A stretch of 64,000 nucleotides of DNA, taken from contig CM028931.1 in assembly GCA_016801845.1 (NCBI GenBank), positions 13,277,555 through 13,341,554 on the forward strand, in the 5' to 3' direction. The translations under genes and the position numbers were made by a program. Source of the DNA: Polydactylus sextarius. Lineage: Eukaryota; Chordata; Actinopteri; Polynemidae. Numbering within the stretch: position 1 is the stretch's first letter; every line of letters begins with the position of its first letter. Positions 1 to 13,900 of the stretch are shown here, one piece after another. The notes below the pieces were generated by a model. It had not been told where the DNA came from. It searched no databases and saw only the letters and a list, made by a program, of their open reading frames with translations.

Positions 1-1586
1 AATAGAAGTGTGTTGATCTGTCCGGTCTATTTAGATATTAAATATATATTTATGTATATGTATAGAAATATTAAATATTATTTACAGTGTGTTGTTTTCT
101 ATTTGTATAGCAATTTGTATTATTTATATAGTACAATCTATGCCAACAGTTGCTGAAGTGTAAGGGTCCGGGCATGATTCACTATCACTGGCATAAACAT
201 TTGTAAAACATTGTATTAACATTATAATAAAACCCAGATTCACAAATTATTTCTTAAACCACTTAAACATCAAATGTCTGCATAAATTGACATTTTCAAA
301 TAACATAACCCTGATATAGCAGGTCGCTCTAATCGTGTCTCAGTCAGTTTGCATAGCAAGTGCAACTGTTGTCATCTCTGGAAGAGTCTGACACATTTGC
401 TGTGTAACTCTTTGGCAGCAATCACACTCCCTGAAAAGGTCCCAAATGATTACATCGCAATATGCAGATAATATTCGGCTGACTGTGGGGGTTTTGCATT
501 ACTAATATGGGATAAAGGTAATAAATGGAGAATTGAAGTGTCACATTTTCAGCACCTTTATGAGTCTCTTTTACTTTCAGCGAGCCACGCGTGATCTCAT
601 ATTGTTGGTGTTATGAGTTGACCTTTTCTCATGTCGAATTGAGGTAAAGGAACTGGAGAACGCTCTGTAACACCCTGCGGTTAGATGACTTGGATTTGAA
701 CCTCCTTTGTTCCTCAGAATGCCAGCCCTGAAGTGTTCTGTCACAGAGCTGAAGAGAAACTGGAAAAGTTTCAAATGGGTGTTGATTGTAATTAGTGATT
801 AGTTTCTATGAAAAAACAAATCTATAAAACAAGCCGCCTTACTCTATGATTTTGTTAATGTCATTTCTCAGGCAGAATTTGTTTTTCATAAAGTTGATGT
901 AATCAGAGTAAATGCCCCCGGTGCTGTCTGCTAGTTTTTTGTTTTGTTTTGTTTTTTTCTTCTCAGAATTATTTGTAACAATATTGCGTTTCGACAGACA
1001 TGAGCAGTGATGCAGCTAATGTAGTAAAATTATATCTTGGAGGTACATAGGAGGCCATAGCCTTCCACAATTTATCTGTCTGCCATTGTGTTTGATCATC
1101 AGAACACTTAATCAGCAACAGTTTACATGACTATAGACAAGGGATGCATTTTAAATTCATCATCTGCATTAATGAATAGCCTTTCATAAGTCTTGAAGTG
1201 GCTGCATGTACAGTATATTATGTAAAAAAAAAAAAACAATAAACGTGTTTTCGAAATGCCATAGTGACAGGTAACAGATCACTTAAGGTGTCTTTATTCT
1301 TATAATTCACATTTGAATTGGCTTTTATTGCAGAGGATGTAAAGATTGTCTTGGCCATTTTTGTTGAGGGGTTAAAATCTTGCTCTTTATATACAGACTG
1401 TCAACAGAGCATAAAATGATTCCTGTTCCTCTCTGTGGCATGTCAGTGTGCCATTTCCTCTGCATATGGCTCATACTGAGCTATGCATATTTCATGAGGC
1501 TTAAAACAGGAATTGCATCCTGCCTGTTTTATTAGCATTTTAATCCCTTTGCAGATTTGCCGCTTGTGCCTCAGTGTGAGGAGTGC

Positions 1587-1648
1587 GTACTTTCAATATA
1601 GAGACTTCACATGCTTCATCCGCCGCTTTTAAAATATATCTCCTCGTC
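1587..1648 (+). repeat. Short dispersed repeat, copy 1
   Basis: The segment gtactttcaatata followed directly by agacttcacatgcttcatcc and cttttaaaatatatctc recurs at 3688-3770. In the 41-base shared block I count three mismatches. It resembles part of a fish repeat family that I recall only by sequence. Confidence 0.7.
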
Positions 1649-3603
1649 ATTTTGAGAGGTAAAAGAAAAACTACATGGGGGGGAAAAAAGATGATGATAC
1701 GTTGTTTTATGCACATTAATGTGTCATCTGCGTAAATATAGCTCTGTGTCATACTAGTGCTCTTAACACATTGCCTTTTTATTGGAGAATGATTTTCATT
1801 GGTAATAAACAACAGTAACCTCGTAACATGGCATTTGGATGTTTTTCTTGAAAGTTATGGCTTACTTCAAAGTAGGCTCTGTTGTTAAGTTTGTAAAGCT
1901 CTCTTTTTTCAATAATCAGCCAGAAGATGAAAGCTGCTGTATGAATTCAAATTTAATTTGTTCAGTCATCCATTAAAACGGTTTGTCTGTCTCCCCTGCC
2001 ACCAGTCCATCCTCTCCCTCGCTCTCCCTCTCTCTCACTCTCTCTAGAAATCTGTGTGGCAAATTGGAGCTCAAGCATTGAATGACAATGAGTAAAAGGG
2101 GGGAAAAATACATATTGAGGGCACAGTGAACTTAAGCAATTATATTAAAAAGTTATTAACTTTGGAATGAGGGACACGGCTCTCTTTCCCATCACCGCCT
2201 GCAGCCAGAGACTCCAGAGTTCAGGGAAACATGCTGAAACAGAGAGAGGAGAGGGGAGAAGGGAGGGAGACAAGAGAGATTTTAGAGGCGAGGGTGACAG
2301 TTTATAAGCCCCGTGAGTGGAGATGACCTCGAAAGCCATGTTTGACACTATCAAGGCGCTTTCAGATTGCATGCAGTAGCTGCACCGCTCTACGCTAAAC
2401 CCCCTTGGTCTCAATTGTTTCCCCAGCGCCAGAGCAGTTTGCCACTGCCGCAGAGCAGCGCAGACAGTGTTGCATTTCCGCAGCCATAACGATGCCTCCG
2501 CTGCGCTACCACTCGCCAAAGTCAAAGTTCAACTTGGTTCAACTTTGACTGCAAAATGTGTGACATGAACTCATGTGACCAAAGGAAAAACTGTAGTACA
2601 AACAACAAAACAACATGGGCAAGCATTTAATACTAACCATCAGTGAGTACCCTGAGCTATACAACTGTTCCCTACGTTTATATTGGGATAATAGGAGGAA
2701 GGAAGTCATCTGGTGGCATCACGCCGACACCACACACCAAAACATCGGTTGCAGATGTGACGTGTTTTTGAAAACCCCATCTATCATCAGCAGGCGACCC
2801 TCGGTGTCAACAGCGGGCACAACGCAACCGCAATTGGCCGTGTTGAGCAGAGCAGCAAGCAAAGCGGCGTACTGCTGTTGATGTGAAAGCCGAATTTTTT
2901 CTGTGCGTGAGCTGCTACATGTCCATGCAGCCGTGAACCTGCTCATTTGATCATTAACCGTTATTGTCTCAAGCAAAGGACTGGCTCAGTGCCACTCTCA
3001 ATGCCTCTGCCTATGCCTAAGTCAGCTTCATTGTAGCATTGTGAGCCCAAATTCCATGGCAGTGAGAATCAAAGTTAATTAAGCTTTTGCTGTGGTTTGC
3101 ACAAATAATAAGTAATGGGCTGACTACTAATTAACCCTAAGAAACTGCTTCCTTTCAGTGCAGTAAGTGATATTTGGAACCATGTCTGCTTTTCCTTACA
3201 CAATTAGCACTGATCTACCAAGCATAACTAATAACTCCACCATGTGATAATAGTCGTGCACTATATGAAAAATGGAAGAGATTTGCTTTAATGGCATGTA
3301 GGAATTTTGAAATGCTAACAATGCATTTAAATTATTTTATCATCTATGAGTTAAAGCGTGAGAGTGGGATGTTGGAAACAACAGCAACGTGGCACCAGTG
3401 TCCTGAGTTTCTCCTCATTAGTAGAGAAATCTCATTCATTTTAACTCTAATGATCTTCAGTTTATGATTATCAATTATTTAGTAATTTAACAAAAGAGCA
3501 GGTTGTATCTCTTATGTTCGTTCCTTGTTACTTATTGGAAACACTGAATTTCAACTGATAATATGATAAAACATTATTTAGCTTAGATGTTGACATTGAG
3601 ATG

Positions 3604-3623
3604 CTATATATATATATAAATAA

Positions 3624-3671
<48 letters not shown>
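3604..3671. repeat. Compound TA / (TG)22 microsatellite
   Basis: A TA-rich stretch leads into about 22 uninterrupted TG units (3627-3671). A spurious open frame runs through it. Confidence 0.97.
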
Positions 3672-3673
<2 letters not shown>

Positions 3674-3687
3674 CCCAGGCAGAGCAT

Positions 3688-3770
3688 GTACTTTCAATAT
3701 ACTTCAGACTTACTGAAGTACTACACTACAGACTTCACACGCTTCATCCACAGCTTTTAAAATATATCTC
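3688..3770 (+). repeat. Short dispersed repeat, copy 2 with 28 bp insertion
   Basis: Same sequence as 1587-1648 but with 28 extra bases (3702-3729) between the two conserved blocks. It is flanked by TG and TA microsatellites. Confidence 0.7.
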
Positions 3771-3782
3771 TTTGTTGTTTAG

Positions 3783-3804
3783 ATATATATATATATATAT
3801 ATAT
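3783..3804. repeat. (AT)11 microsatellite
   Basis: Eleven uninterrupted AT units directly after the second copy of the short dispersed repeat. Confidence 0.95.
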
Positions 3805-4149
3805 CCAAGTGTTTTCTTTCTGTGGCAGCTTTATATGTCAGAAGCAGATCGAACTACTGCTCTTGTCATTTTAATAAATACGAGCCTGAAAAAAATAGTG
3901 ACGAGATGCTGTCTTTGTGTCGAGTCTTGTGGATGTGAGTGCTTTACGCACAGTGATCCTACTTTATTGGAAAATAGAGTATATATATGTGGGAGCATTC
4001 ATAATGTTTGCTTGTTGTGTCTACTCGGACAAGCTGACAAGTAATGTCAGTCCCCTGTTTTTTTTTTTTTTGTTTTGTTTTGTTTTTGTTTTTTTTAAGA
4101 TCATTTCTGAAAAGCTTTGGTTGAAGTAGCAATAAAATTTGCCATGAAC

Positions 4150-4375
4150 CTTTGGTTACGTTTGGGTCTTATGTAGATGATCTGACATGATCTTACATGA
4201 TCCTCATGATCTGACCGTTCAACTAGCGCCATCAGGTCAGACTTTCTCATGCTTATGTCCACATACCTAAAGCTAAATTCACACAGCAACATCGGGTAAA
4301 CATTACGTGCTGTATACATCAGCAACTTTGAATGTTTGCATGCTAATGTAAGCATTTGACCCTGAAGCATTGCCC
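4150..4375 (+). repeat. Relic of a TTAGCATG-rich fish dispersed repeat
   Basis: The run 'ctagcgccatcaggtcag ... gggtaaacatta ... catcagcaac ... gcatgctaatgtaagcattt' follows the order of a very common teleost interspersed repeat, as I recall it. Boundaries are approximate. Confidence 0.5.
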
Positions 4376-7300
4376 TGTCATGTTCATGTTTCGGTCTTTA
4401 GTCAGCTGGTCTGAATCTTTCAAGGGCAAACTTGATCTAAAAGTCTATTTTCTAACCATAGAGAGATTTTCAACATACTGTTAATTGAATACTGTACAAT
4501 AAAGTAAAGGTCAGACATAAACACCACCACCGCCACCATCAAGTAACTAATACTTTCCACAATGTTTCAGACTGATTGAACATCCCTCTTATTGTGCACT
4601 ATAATTAGAGGAGGACATTATTAAGACATTAATTCATCTCACTATATTTCAAGAGAGCACGCTTTGAGATAACTCAGCACTGGATGTACAAGTGTAGAAG
4701 CAGAGCATGGATGACAAGGCAGAAAAGATGATTGATTTGCAATCAGAGAGTAGAAGGATATGAGGACATTAAGTAAGCATGCTGCACAGTATGGGGGTTG
4801 TGCCTAATCCTCTGTGCTTTCTCATACTTTGTTCTGCCCACTTTTCTCTGAACCATAATTCTTTTTTGTCTCCATTTCCTCAACCTTTGCTGGCCCTAAT
4901 TTTAACCTTAATACACTGCCTTGCAGCCAAGTTTCCCATCTCAAACTTCCCAGCCCTATTCACAAACCATTGATGAAAATCATGTCATGTCCAGGTAATG
5001 TAACACAAAAATGAAGAATGAGCATCTGTTTTCACTGGCAACTGCGGTGCATCAGGGTCGTTCACTGTTGTCTAAACCCCATTAGCCGGTAGAGTCATGT
5101 CAAGCAGGGGCAAAGTCAATAAGCAAGTGGAGGAACAATAGCGCGCCAGCCAACTGCACTCAATTCTGCAACACTGTAGTTACGGTTACAACAGAATAGC
5201 GGCTCTATTGCCCTGAATAGGCTGCCAAGACACAGGACTGTCTGAAGTGCACTTCAGCTATTGGGAGGGTGTGGATGTAAAGGGAGAGAAAGAAAATAAA
5301 GAGGGATGGTGTGAGGAAAAGAGAGAGGGCATTTTGGGTAAGAATATGAAAGGTGGGATAACTTATTGCTACAAAACAGGCAATTTTTCACTAAAAGGGA
5401 GTCACTAGTTGGCCTAGTTGTGAATGAAACAAGAATAATTTCTTTCCTTATTTTTTGGAGATTGCTCATCACAGACTCCCCTACGAAAACTCTTCTTGTT
5501 GTCCACTTACACATTGTAGTGTGATAAAGTTTCATTTTACGGACTTTACTTTCATTCAAGCTGCTGACACCTCTGCAGTAATATTTCACTTAGCGACCTA
5601 GTGTAACCTAATGGTTATCTAAAACACTAAGATAATGATCGGTAATCCTAAATCCTCTTACTGATAAAGGTAACCTACACGTGCCAAGTAAAGCTTTCAC
5701 TTTCCATGTAAGAGTTAAACCAAGGAACACGTGTGGCAGATTCACACCAGATGTTCCAATATGGGGCCGTAACCTCTCGATGCCCCGGCAGTACATCTGT
5801 GGGAACTGAAGTCGCAGACCACACAGGTGGCCTGAGTCCCAACATCCTCTCCTTTGAAACAGAAGTGTAGCAGCCGCCATGATAAAAAAAAAAAAAAAAA
5901 CATCCTCTCGAGATCACTGAGCTCTAAACTTTTATTGCAGTGTTGCTCAGGCTATTTTAAGTTGAGAAAGCTTGTGTTAGCAACCTGTGAAAAGAGCCTT
6001 AGAGAGCTCAGTAGTGTCATCTTTGTTATATTTCTTGCCACCAACCAATTAAGACATTTTCTTCCCTTGCTGAACAGAGTAAGAGTAAGAGTAAAACATT
6101 GTTTTACATTGTAACTGTTTTGTAGCTAAATGATGAAAATGTTGTTGAGTTTGTTGAGGGATACAGTAATTATTTTATGGTAAATCTTAAAGCACTACAC
6201 CAGTTATTTACATGCTCTTTAGTCTTTAGACTCACATCGAGCAACACTGTTTACTATTCGTTCCTCTACCGTCTGAAACACAATGTGCAGACTTTTCATC
6301 TTCCTCGCAATGGATAATAAATCCATGAATCTATAAAAATTGGCAGCTTTAGGTGTTATTGCCTGGTAACACTGGTGTCAGCAGGGAATGTTTTCAACGT
6401 TTCTCTCTATTGTGTTCTTCTATGCAAGAGCACAAGCTAAAAAAAAAAGAAGCAGAAAATTTTTTTTCATGTTTGCTGTTCTTTGTCTCGTTCTTCTGTT
6501 TGCCTATTTCTTCAATAAAACAATGCATTAATAAAGCTATATTTATTAAATACATTATTTCTACATTAGCAACTGTAGGAGCAATACTTTCAAATTTAAT
6601 TGCAATCCATCGAATAATTGTTGAGACATTCTATTCAAAACTAGAGGGAAAAAGTCACCTGTTTCATAAGGATACATATCTTGACTGTCTATCAATCAGA
6701 GGAATCAGAAACCAGAAAAATTTGTCTTCAGAGGAAGGGTAGTCAGAGTCAAGGGTATCATGTGGTATATTATATTTAGCTAAGCTACAATATGCTGAAA
6801 TAATAATACAATAGGCAGTCTAACCTCATAGGTGTTGGGGTCTTGAGGCTTTCAGACAAAAATCTTCTACTGAAACAAACTGTAGCTTCTGGAGAAAAGT
6901 GTCACTTAATTATATCACACATGTTTTTAGTCTGAGACCCGTTCGCTCCAATCTGCTTCTCTCCCATTGCCCCACTTCAAAGACACTTCTAGGGAAAAGC
7001 TTCAAAACATACTGCATGGCAAGCTTTTTCAGGACTGCCACAGAGTCTCACACCAGCCAAGAAACAGACGGAAAGTTTCTCTCTGGCTATTTGTTTTAAA
7101 GTTGGTTTACAGGTAAGAGATTCCTCATGTCATTTGTTCTCCCCTTACCTGGCCTCACTTTTATCTTCCACCCACTGTTGCACTTCCCGTTTGCTTATCC
7201 TCTGTTTGTGCTATCCTTCTTCACTTTATTCTCCCTTTTTTCATCCTGTCTTTACATTTGCAGTGGGCTCAAACAGAGGAACTTAAATCATATCAGGGAA

Positions 7301-7824
7301 GGAAACTTTGCCAGGTGCCATCCATTATACCGAAGTGGTGCTGCAGTGTTGTCTCTCTCCTCATGTGTTTTCTCATATTGTGGCTTTTGTCTCCATTAAT
7401 CCCCTTCGCTCTTCACCCCTCACTCTGACATTAACACAATTTCCTACACAGTGCTCATTGTCTTCTCATTAAATCTGCTCTCTCCTACACCGTTACACCA
7501 TCACCCCAGCCTCTTTTTCCTTGATCCACCGACTTTCCAATCCAACTTTTTCTTTTCTCCGCTCTGTCAACTTTTGCTGCCTTACAAATCCTTGCTCCTC
7601 TGTTCTCTCTTCATTAAAACCCAGTTTCTGTCCTTCTTGTTCTTACGTCTTGTCTGCTTCCTTGTGTCTCCAAGAGCGGCAGCAGCAAAACACAGCCCGT
7701 ACCCCCAACCGCACTGGTCGTCTTTCATTCCAATTCTTTAAAGTGGGCAGTATCAAAAGGTGTTTTCTAACACTCCTCTCACACTGTTGGTCCTTTCTTC
7801 TCCCCGACCTTTTTTCTTTTCCAG

Positions 7825-7955
7825 GAATGGGTGACAGCCACTGACCTGCTCATCTCTTTGGACAGGCTTAACACCTTCGGAGATGAGTTCTTCAAGGATG
7901 CTAAAGTGTTGCGCTCCTACTTCTATGCCATTTCTGACTTCTCTGTAGGTGGCAG
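7825..7955 (+). CDS. lamc3: lamc3 exon A: C-terminal end of LN domain
   Basis: The exon opens in phase 0 after a pyrimidine-rich tract ending ccag and closes in phase 2 at donor gtaaga. It encodes 43 full codons starting EWVTATDLLISLDRLNTFGD and running to SDFSVGG plus a split Arg. This is the conserved end of the laminin N-terminal (LN, domain VI) module, which drives calcium-dependent polymerisation of laminin short arms in other laminins. The residues before it, including the signal peptide, must lie upstream of the window. An in-frame ATG-led reading does not start here, so this is an internal exon. Confidence 0.93.
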
Positions 7956-10900
7956 GTAAGAGACACCTAAAAGTCTGTTCTCAGGAAGCAATATAATTCT
8001 GTGTAGACAAAAAAAGCCTCTCTGAAATATAAAAGAATTATACAGTTTAGAGTTTAACCTTGAGATTTGTTCCATAAAAGTGTGGTGGAGCCAAAAAAAA
8101 GTGTAGTTTCCAAGTGTTTTTTATGGTGTTCAAAACGTTTATTTTTCTGGATTTTATAGTGTTTTACCTCAGCTACAACCCTGTCTCCTATAAAATGTGT
8201 TTATATCATATGTCCACAAATACTGCCTGAGCAGGTAAGGATGGCTGCTTGCTGCAGACAAAGCACAGATTGTGAAAACAGGACACAAGAGTTACATCCA
8301 ATATGTTGTAGGTAGGACTACACAATTAATCGAAACTTGTATTTCAAATATGGCCCCAAATGATTACAAAAACAAAACGATTGTATTAGTATATGCATTT
8401 TTAGTATATTAGTATGTAATATTTTTGCCATTCACTGCTTGAGCTGCCGCCATTTTGGCAGGTTGAACTCACATTTAAAATGTTCAGTACATACTTTGGA
8501 CAAGCGTCATGCTAAGCCTTAGCGGTGCTAATCATTAGCACCACTAAGCACTAGCTATTTGAAGTGCAGCTAGCAAGTGCATGTTAAAGTTAGGGAAAGA
8601 TGATGCAACTAATATAATGTTTTAGTCCCCAACAAATGTTACAATGTTTTGCAGTTGTGTTCCATATTAACATTTTGAGTTCGTAGAATTAATTGATTAT
8701 GCTGATTTAAAAAAATGTTGTATATAATTGTAATCTGCAGAAAGATAGATATGTTTGTAAAACTGATAAAAAAAACAAAATACACATAGCAGTCTGATAG
8801 GTTGCTATCAGAAAGATAGTGTTCCAACCTTCCTCCCGCTTCTTTGGGCTTATAACTCAAAGTAATGAGAGAGGACATGATGCTAAGGACCTGGCTGCAT
8901 CTTGGTGCTACAGATAGAAGTGGACAATTAAGTAGTTGAAATGAAGCCTTCAGAAGGAATATAAACTTGATCTGACACCTGTCATAAACACTTAGGATCA
9001 CAGCAGCGGCATAACAAATTACCCATCAATGTCACAACACCTGGGGGAGAAACCCACATGACAACATGTTAGCTTTGTACCAGTACTTTTTGTAGCAGTA
9101 CACATGCCTTTACACCTTAGTGCCACACCTCACCAGGTCCCCCAGCTCCTAACCACAGATGCTGGGAAAGAGTTTTTGTAAATTCTGCAAAAAAAATATC
9201 AACATGCCAATAACCCAAGGTGGAATTGTGGCAACACCAAGCTATGTACATATAAAATGCTATTTATGCGCTTTTTCATTTTCATGTAACATGAATACTC
9301 ACCATATTACAGGTCAGTTTTACAGCACATACTGTACACTGCTGCTGGACAGCTGAGATCAACTCCCTCCCTCATAACACATTCAGTTAGAATTATCCTT
9401 GAGCAGTTGAGTCCATCCCAGCAGACACATTCGATATGTGGATTGGGGGCGACTAGGTTGTTGTCATCTCGACGACAACAGAAATAACTGGGACTCAGCC
9501 TCAGGCAAGCATAAGTCTGGACCTGGGACAGCTGGCTCAATTTGACAGAGCCTGCCAGTCAGCTTCCCTGTCCCCTATCACAACCACTCGACACAACTGG
9601 TGATGCTGCCAGGAAGCAGTATGCACACAGGCATCGCTGCCATCAAGCTCCATAAGAAATGATAGGCTTTCTGCATGCAGAGAGAAAGGAGGTTGGCAGA
9701 TATTAACAATCTGATTGTGAAAAATAGCTTCTGTGGACTTGATGTGCATGTACAAAAAGATATTTTTGTTTATTTTGAAAAATGATGGGTATGTATGGAT
9801 TTAACACATACAAATATATTATCACTAAGAGATACTGCACATGCTTGTTGCAGTGTGAGTATGAGCCCTGACTGCACAGATGAATAGTACATTTGCTGAA
9901 AGGAAATGAAGACTCCACCTCTGCTCAGGCCACACTTATGCCCAGGAAAGATAATAGGAAGTGACAACTCCTTACGGTGGAAATACCCTCTTACTTTACT
10001 CCCTCCTCTGCCCTCAATTCCTTCCATTCACTGTGTGCATAAGTAGGTCTGCAGTTGAGTCAGTGAGGAGAAAGAGAACGAGGGAGAGTATATCGGAAAA
10101 GTTGTACTTGCAGCCTTTACATAACTATCTGTCCACATTTTCCTTAGATGCAAGTGTAATGGTCATGCCAGCGAGTGCGTTGAGGGGGAACATGGTGGCC
10201 TGGTCTGTTCCTGCCAGCATCACACAGTAGGAGCTGACTGCCAGAGATGTCACCCCTTTTACCAGGACAGACCTTGGGCCAGGGCCACTGGGGACTCCGC
10301 CAACGAGTGTCTGAGTGAGTATAACCTGCTCCCGGGCTGCTGTCACAAACCCCATCAGGGGCAGAAATTCAGTAAAATCCAAAGGGTGAAATTCATGTGG
10401 CAAGCTCAGGCTGTCAAAGATCCCAGAATCCAACAGTGTACCACCTTTCATGCATCTCCAGTGTGTCTCAAAATTTAGATTTTTCTCATGTGCAGCCTTT
10501 ACATTTGCTGCATGAATGATTTACTGCACTCCATCACTGTGGAACATAATAAGATTAGAATCTGACAATTGCAATCGCAATCAAGTGTTTACAGAAACTG
10601 AGCTGTATTGATTCTCATTATGCTGTGAATTAAATGGTATTTTATTATGTTGAACTCAGTTTCATATAGTAATTCAACTATTTGTCTGTCATCACATCAG
10701 AGTTATTACTTTTCAAGCAAAAGCATGCAAAAGTGAAACTAAATTATTACGAATTATATAAAGGTTCCATATTGTAGACAGTGAGATCTCTAGATCTTCT
10801 TAGATCATAAAGCAGGTTTAGGTGCTATATGAATAAAGTGCGAACATGCTCAATGCACAGGGAAATTAACCTATTTAATATAATGGGTCATTCGGTACAG

Positions 10901-13900
10901 TGTACAAACTGAAAACAGAAAATTTAGTTTGAAAAGAGTAAAATAAGTGTTCAAACCTAAGATATGATTTTCATCTTCTTTGTTTTCTTTCTGGCAGAAA
11001 CATGCATGGTTTAGTGCACTGCTGCCTTCCACTGGTATAGTTACATCATTGCTGCTTAAGATCTGTGGGAGCTCTCCGGGTTAACTATGTGTTTATAATC
11101 AGAATTTATAATCTAGGCATACAAATGTACTGTCTACACTGTTTTTACCGTCCACCTATAGTGGTAGGCTACACTCCGTTTACTTAGGTTGGCATGGCAG
11201 CCAATCAGAAGACTCAAGACTCAAAGAAACATATGCCTTGTTTTTGCTAATGCTGCAGATAAACGCTTGAGAGAGGTGGTGCAACACTGTTTAGATCTTC
11301 ATTGGTTTTAAAACCACAAATATATCAAATTATTTTCTTAATAAATAGTGTTACCTAAAAAGTGTAACCTATGGGACCTTTTAATTATTTGATGGCAGTG
11401 AAAAGCCAGAGAAAATTCTCACAAGACTGGATGATGATACGTTCCCAGAAGATGTGTATATTTTTAACCTTATAGCGTCTGCAGACATCACCTGTTCATT
11501 GTTTTTTCTATGTATGCATGTATGTATGTATGTATGTATGTATTAGCAGGAGCATAATCAGGTCTGGCTCATCACACTGTGCAATTTTACTGAATGCTGT
11601 CAGAGATGAATTGCAATTGGCTAAGGGATGAAAACTGTAAAGGAGAGTGGCTCGCAAATTGTTTTTTTTTTTGGCTGAATTCTATTAAGAACCAAGCTTG
11701 TTTTAATTACTCTTACTCTTCGTTCCAAGCAGATGGCGTTTTAAATAGAGTACTGCGCCCAACTTAATCAATGCTGCATATTAATAATAAACACACACCA
11801 TATTAGAGAGACACAAAATTGTGGGAACATAAAAATGAATTCACGGTGTAATTGCACATCTCTATCTGGCACAAAAAGTCATTTTTTGCCACAGTTTGCA
11901 GCACCAGGCTTTTTATATTTCCGTGGCAGGCATCGGAACAGCTATCATAATATTGTCTCTGTGTTTGAGCAAAACATTATGACAAAGACAATCATTTCAT
12001 TTTTAGACAATTACAGTGAGAAACTCTGAATCAGGGGAAATTAAATACATTGAATGTGGCAAGTAGTAAAATGTAAACCTAATTAAAATCTTATGTTTAT
12101 GACACATAAACTATCAGTTCCAGCTGCACAGTTAACACAAAGGTAAGACCCATTCACTTTAACAACATGACTGAGAATTTGTGTTTTTTTTATGTTTTTT
12201 AAACAGATTTGAAATTGCCTTGTAAAAGTCTTGTAAAAAGCTTTAAGAGTATTTACCTTGTGAATAAAACCTTATTATAAAGGTTTAGCAAGAACAAAAA
12301 CTTTTTGGAGATTGTCCTGCCGCTCTACTCACTGTTTGTGGAAGGGATGTCTTCATTGGAACAAACACAGCCTGAGCTGTCAGAGGTCTGAGGTTTGACA
12401 TATTTGTAGTCTTGAGAGGGATGAGTCCTTTTACTTGTAACAGAAATCAAAGTCGAGGGAGCTGCAGCAGCAGCAGCAGCATCACTGTGCGGGGTGAGTC
12501 TGCTTCTGCTGCATGTAATTTCAGACTGGAACACAGTAAAACGGATAAGGTGCATTTTCAGGACACACAAGCCTAATAGACCAGGCGGAACATGATCTCT
12601 GGATTTGCAGGAAATGAGAGGGGGGGTGGAAAGATTTTTTTTTTACATGTGGTACATGTATTACTGTGCTGAACTTCAATACATTTGATACGTATGCTGT
12701 TTTTACTTGTGGATATGTGTTGCTTAGTTCGCTGTTCACATAAGCTGTAGTGTATCCACCTGTCAATACCATACTGGAGCACACAATTACCTTTGCCAAG
12801 GAGGTCATGTTTATGTCTTTGTTTATATGTCAGAAGAGAAATGGCAGAAGAACCGTTTACAGGCTGCCGCAGCTCTGGATAGAAATTCTCAGGAAATAAT
12901 GTTGAATCTTGATGTTGAAAAGTGTTAAGACCCTTTGCGTGCGTAGGATTGTTTGGCCTTGGCGGTGATCTTGCTCTTGCTCCAAGTGGCTGAAGCAAAT
13001 TAGTCACAAATTATATAATGCTTTAGTTTCACTTACTTTATGCTAATTTTTCTAGTTTTGTACTTGTGACATCTCTGTATAAATTAGCGATGATCACACA
13101 GTTAAAGCATCGATGATGCCTTATTATCTTCCCTTATTGTATCGTACAGCATTATGCCACTCGCCCGCACAAGATTAAAAAAAGCATAAATTAGAATAAA
13201 TCAAACAATGAAATATAGTTAATTGCAATCCACACCCCTCTCTTTGATTTGTTTTAATTCAGATCTTTCACACCAGCTATACATTTCTCTGCATTTGCTG
13301 TCAAAGTCTTTACTTGTTGCATAGTAATTCTTTTAGGTTAACTTGATGATGCTCTACGTGCTTGCCACACATTGGCAACGAAGCAACACCTCATAGTGTC
13401 ATAGTGTTTTTTCTCCTCGATAAAAAGGTGTGAGAATGTTATTTGTATAACAAGTACCTGGAGGAAGAAATGTGTATTCTTTCTCTTGTAGCTTGACCTT
13501 TGGTTATTTCTTAGAAACACTATTTCAGTCAGGAGAGACTAACAACAGAGTGTGCGATTATCAAAATGAATTTTATTGACAGCACAAGAAGAATCGTTGG
13601 CACTTAGACCCCGGCAGGATGTGGGAACTATGGAGGCGATGCATGGGACAGAAGATCTCGCCCGGGATGATCCCCGCCATATTAACACAGCTTTGCAGGG
13701 AAAGAAACCTTGGAACTGCTATATTACAAGGACCATGTTATTTTGATAATGGACAAGGTCAGGATTCAGAGATCTAAAAGACTTGTGTATTGACATGCAA
13801 TTAGCTGAGGAGAAGTGAGATTTCACTTGGTTGTAGTTTCAAAAATACTCCCACACATTGTGTTGCTTACTGCTAGAATATTTATTCACCATGTTGTACT

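Larger units (their letters stand above)
1..7824 (+). other. lamc3: Intron sequence upstream of exon A (incomplete 5' end)
   Basis: No reading frame here resembles the earlier LN-domain exons, so the preceding exon probably lies upstream. The segment holds a duplicated short repeat (about 1587-1648 and 3688-3770), TA and TG microsatellites near 3604-3804, a relic of a TTAGCATG-rich fish repeat near 4280-4375, several T or A runs, and a CT-rich stretch from about 7130 into the acceptor. ORFs in the CT-rich part are low complexity. I cannot exclude a short divergent exon. Confidence 0.75.

Noticed and set aside
2145..2525. 126-codon minus-strand frame in a relatively GC-rich block
   Set aside because: Leu/Ser-rich without a domain or splice context. 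The block may be conserved non-coding DNA, but nothing in the sequence proves it.
3601..4044. 147-codon + strand open frame
   Set aside because: It runs through TA and (TG)22 microsatellites, which read as alternating Val/Cys and Ile/Tyr. This is simple-sequence translation.
12573..13007. 144-codon minus-strand open frame
   Set aside because: No recognisable motif, an overlapping frame is equally open, and no splice-site or regulatory context supports a nested gene.
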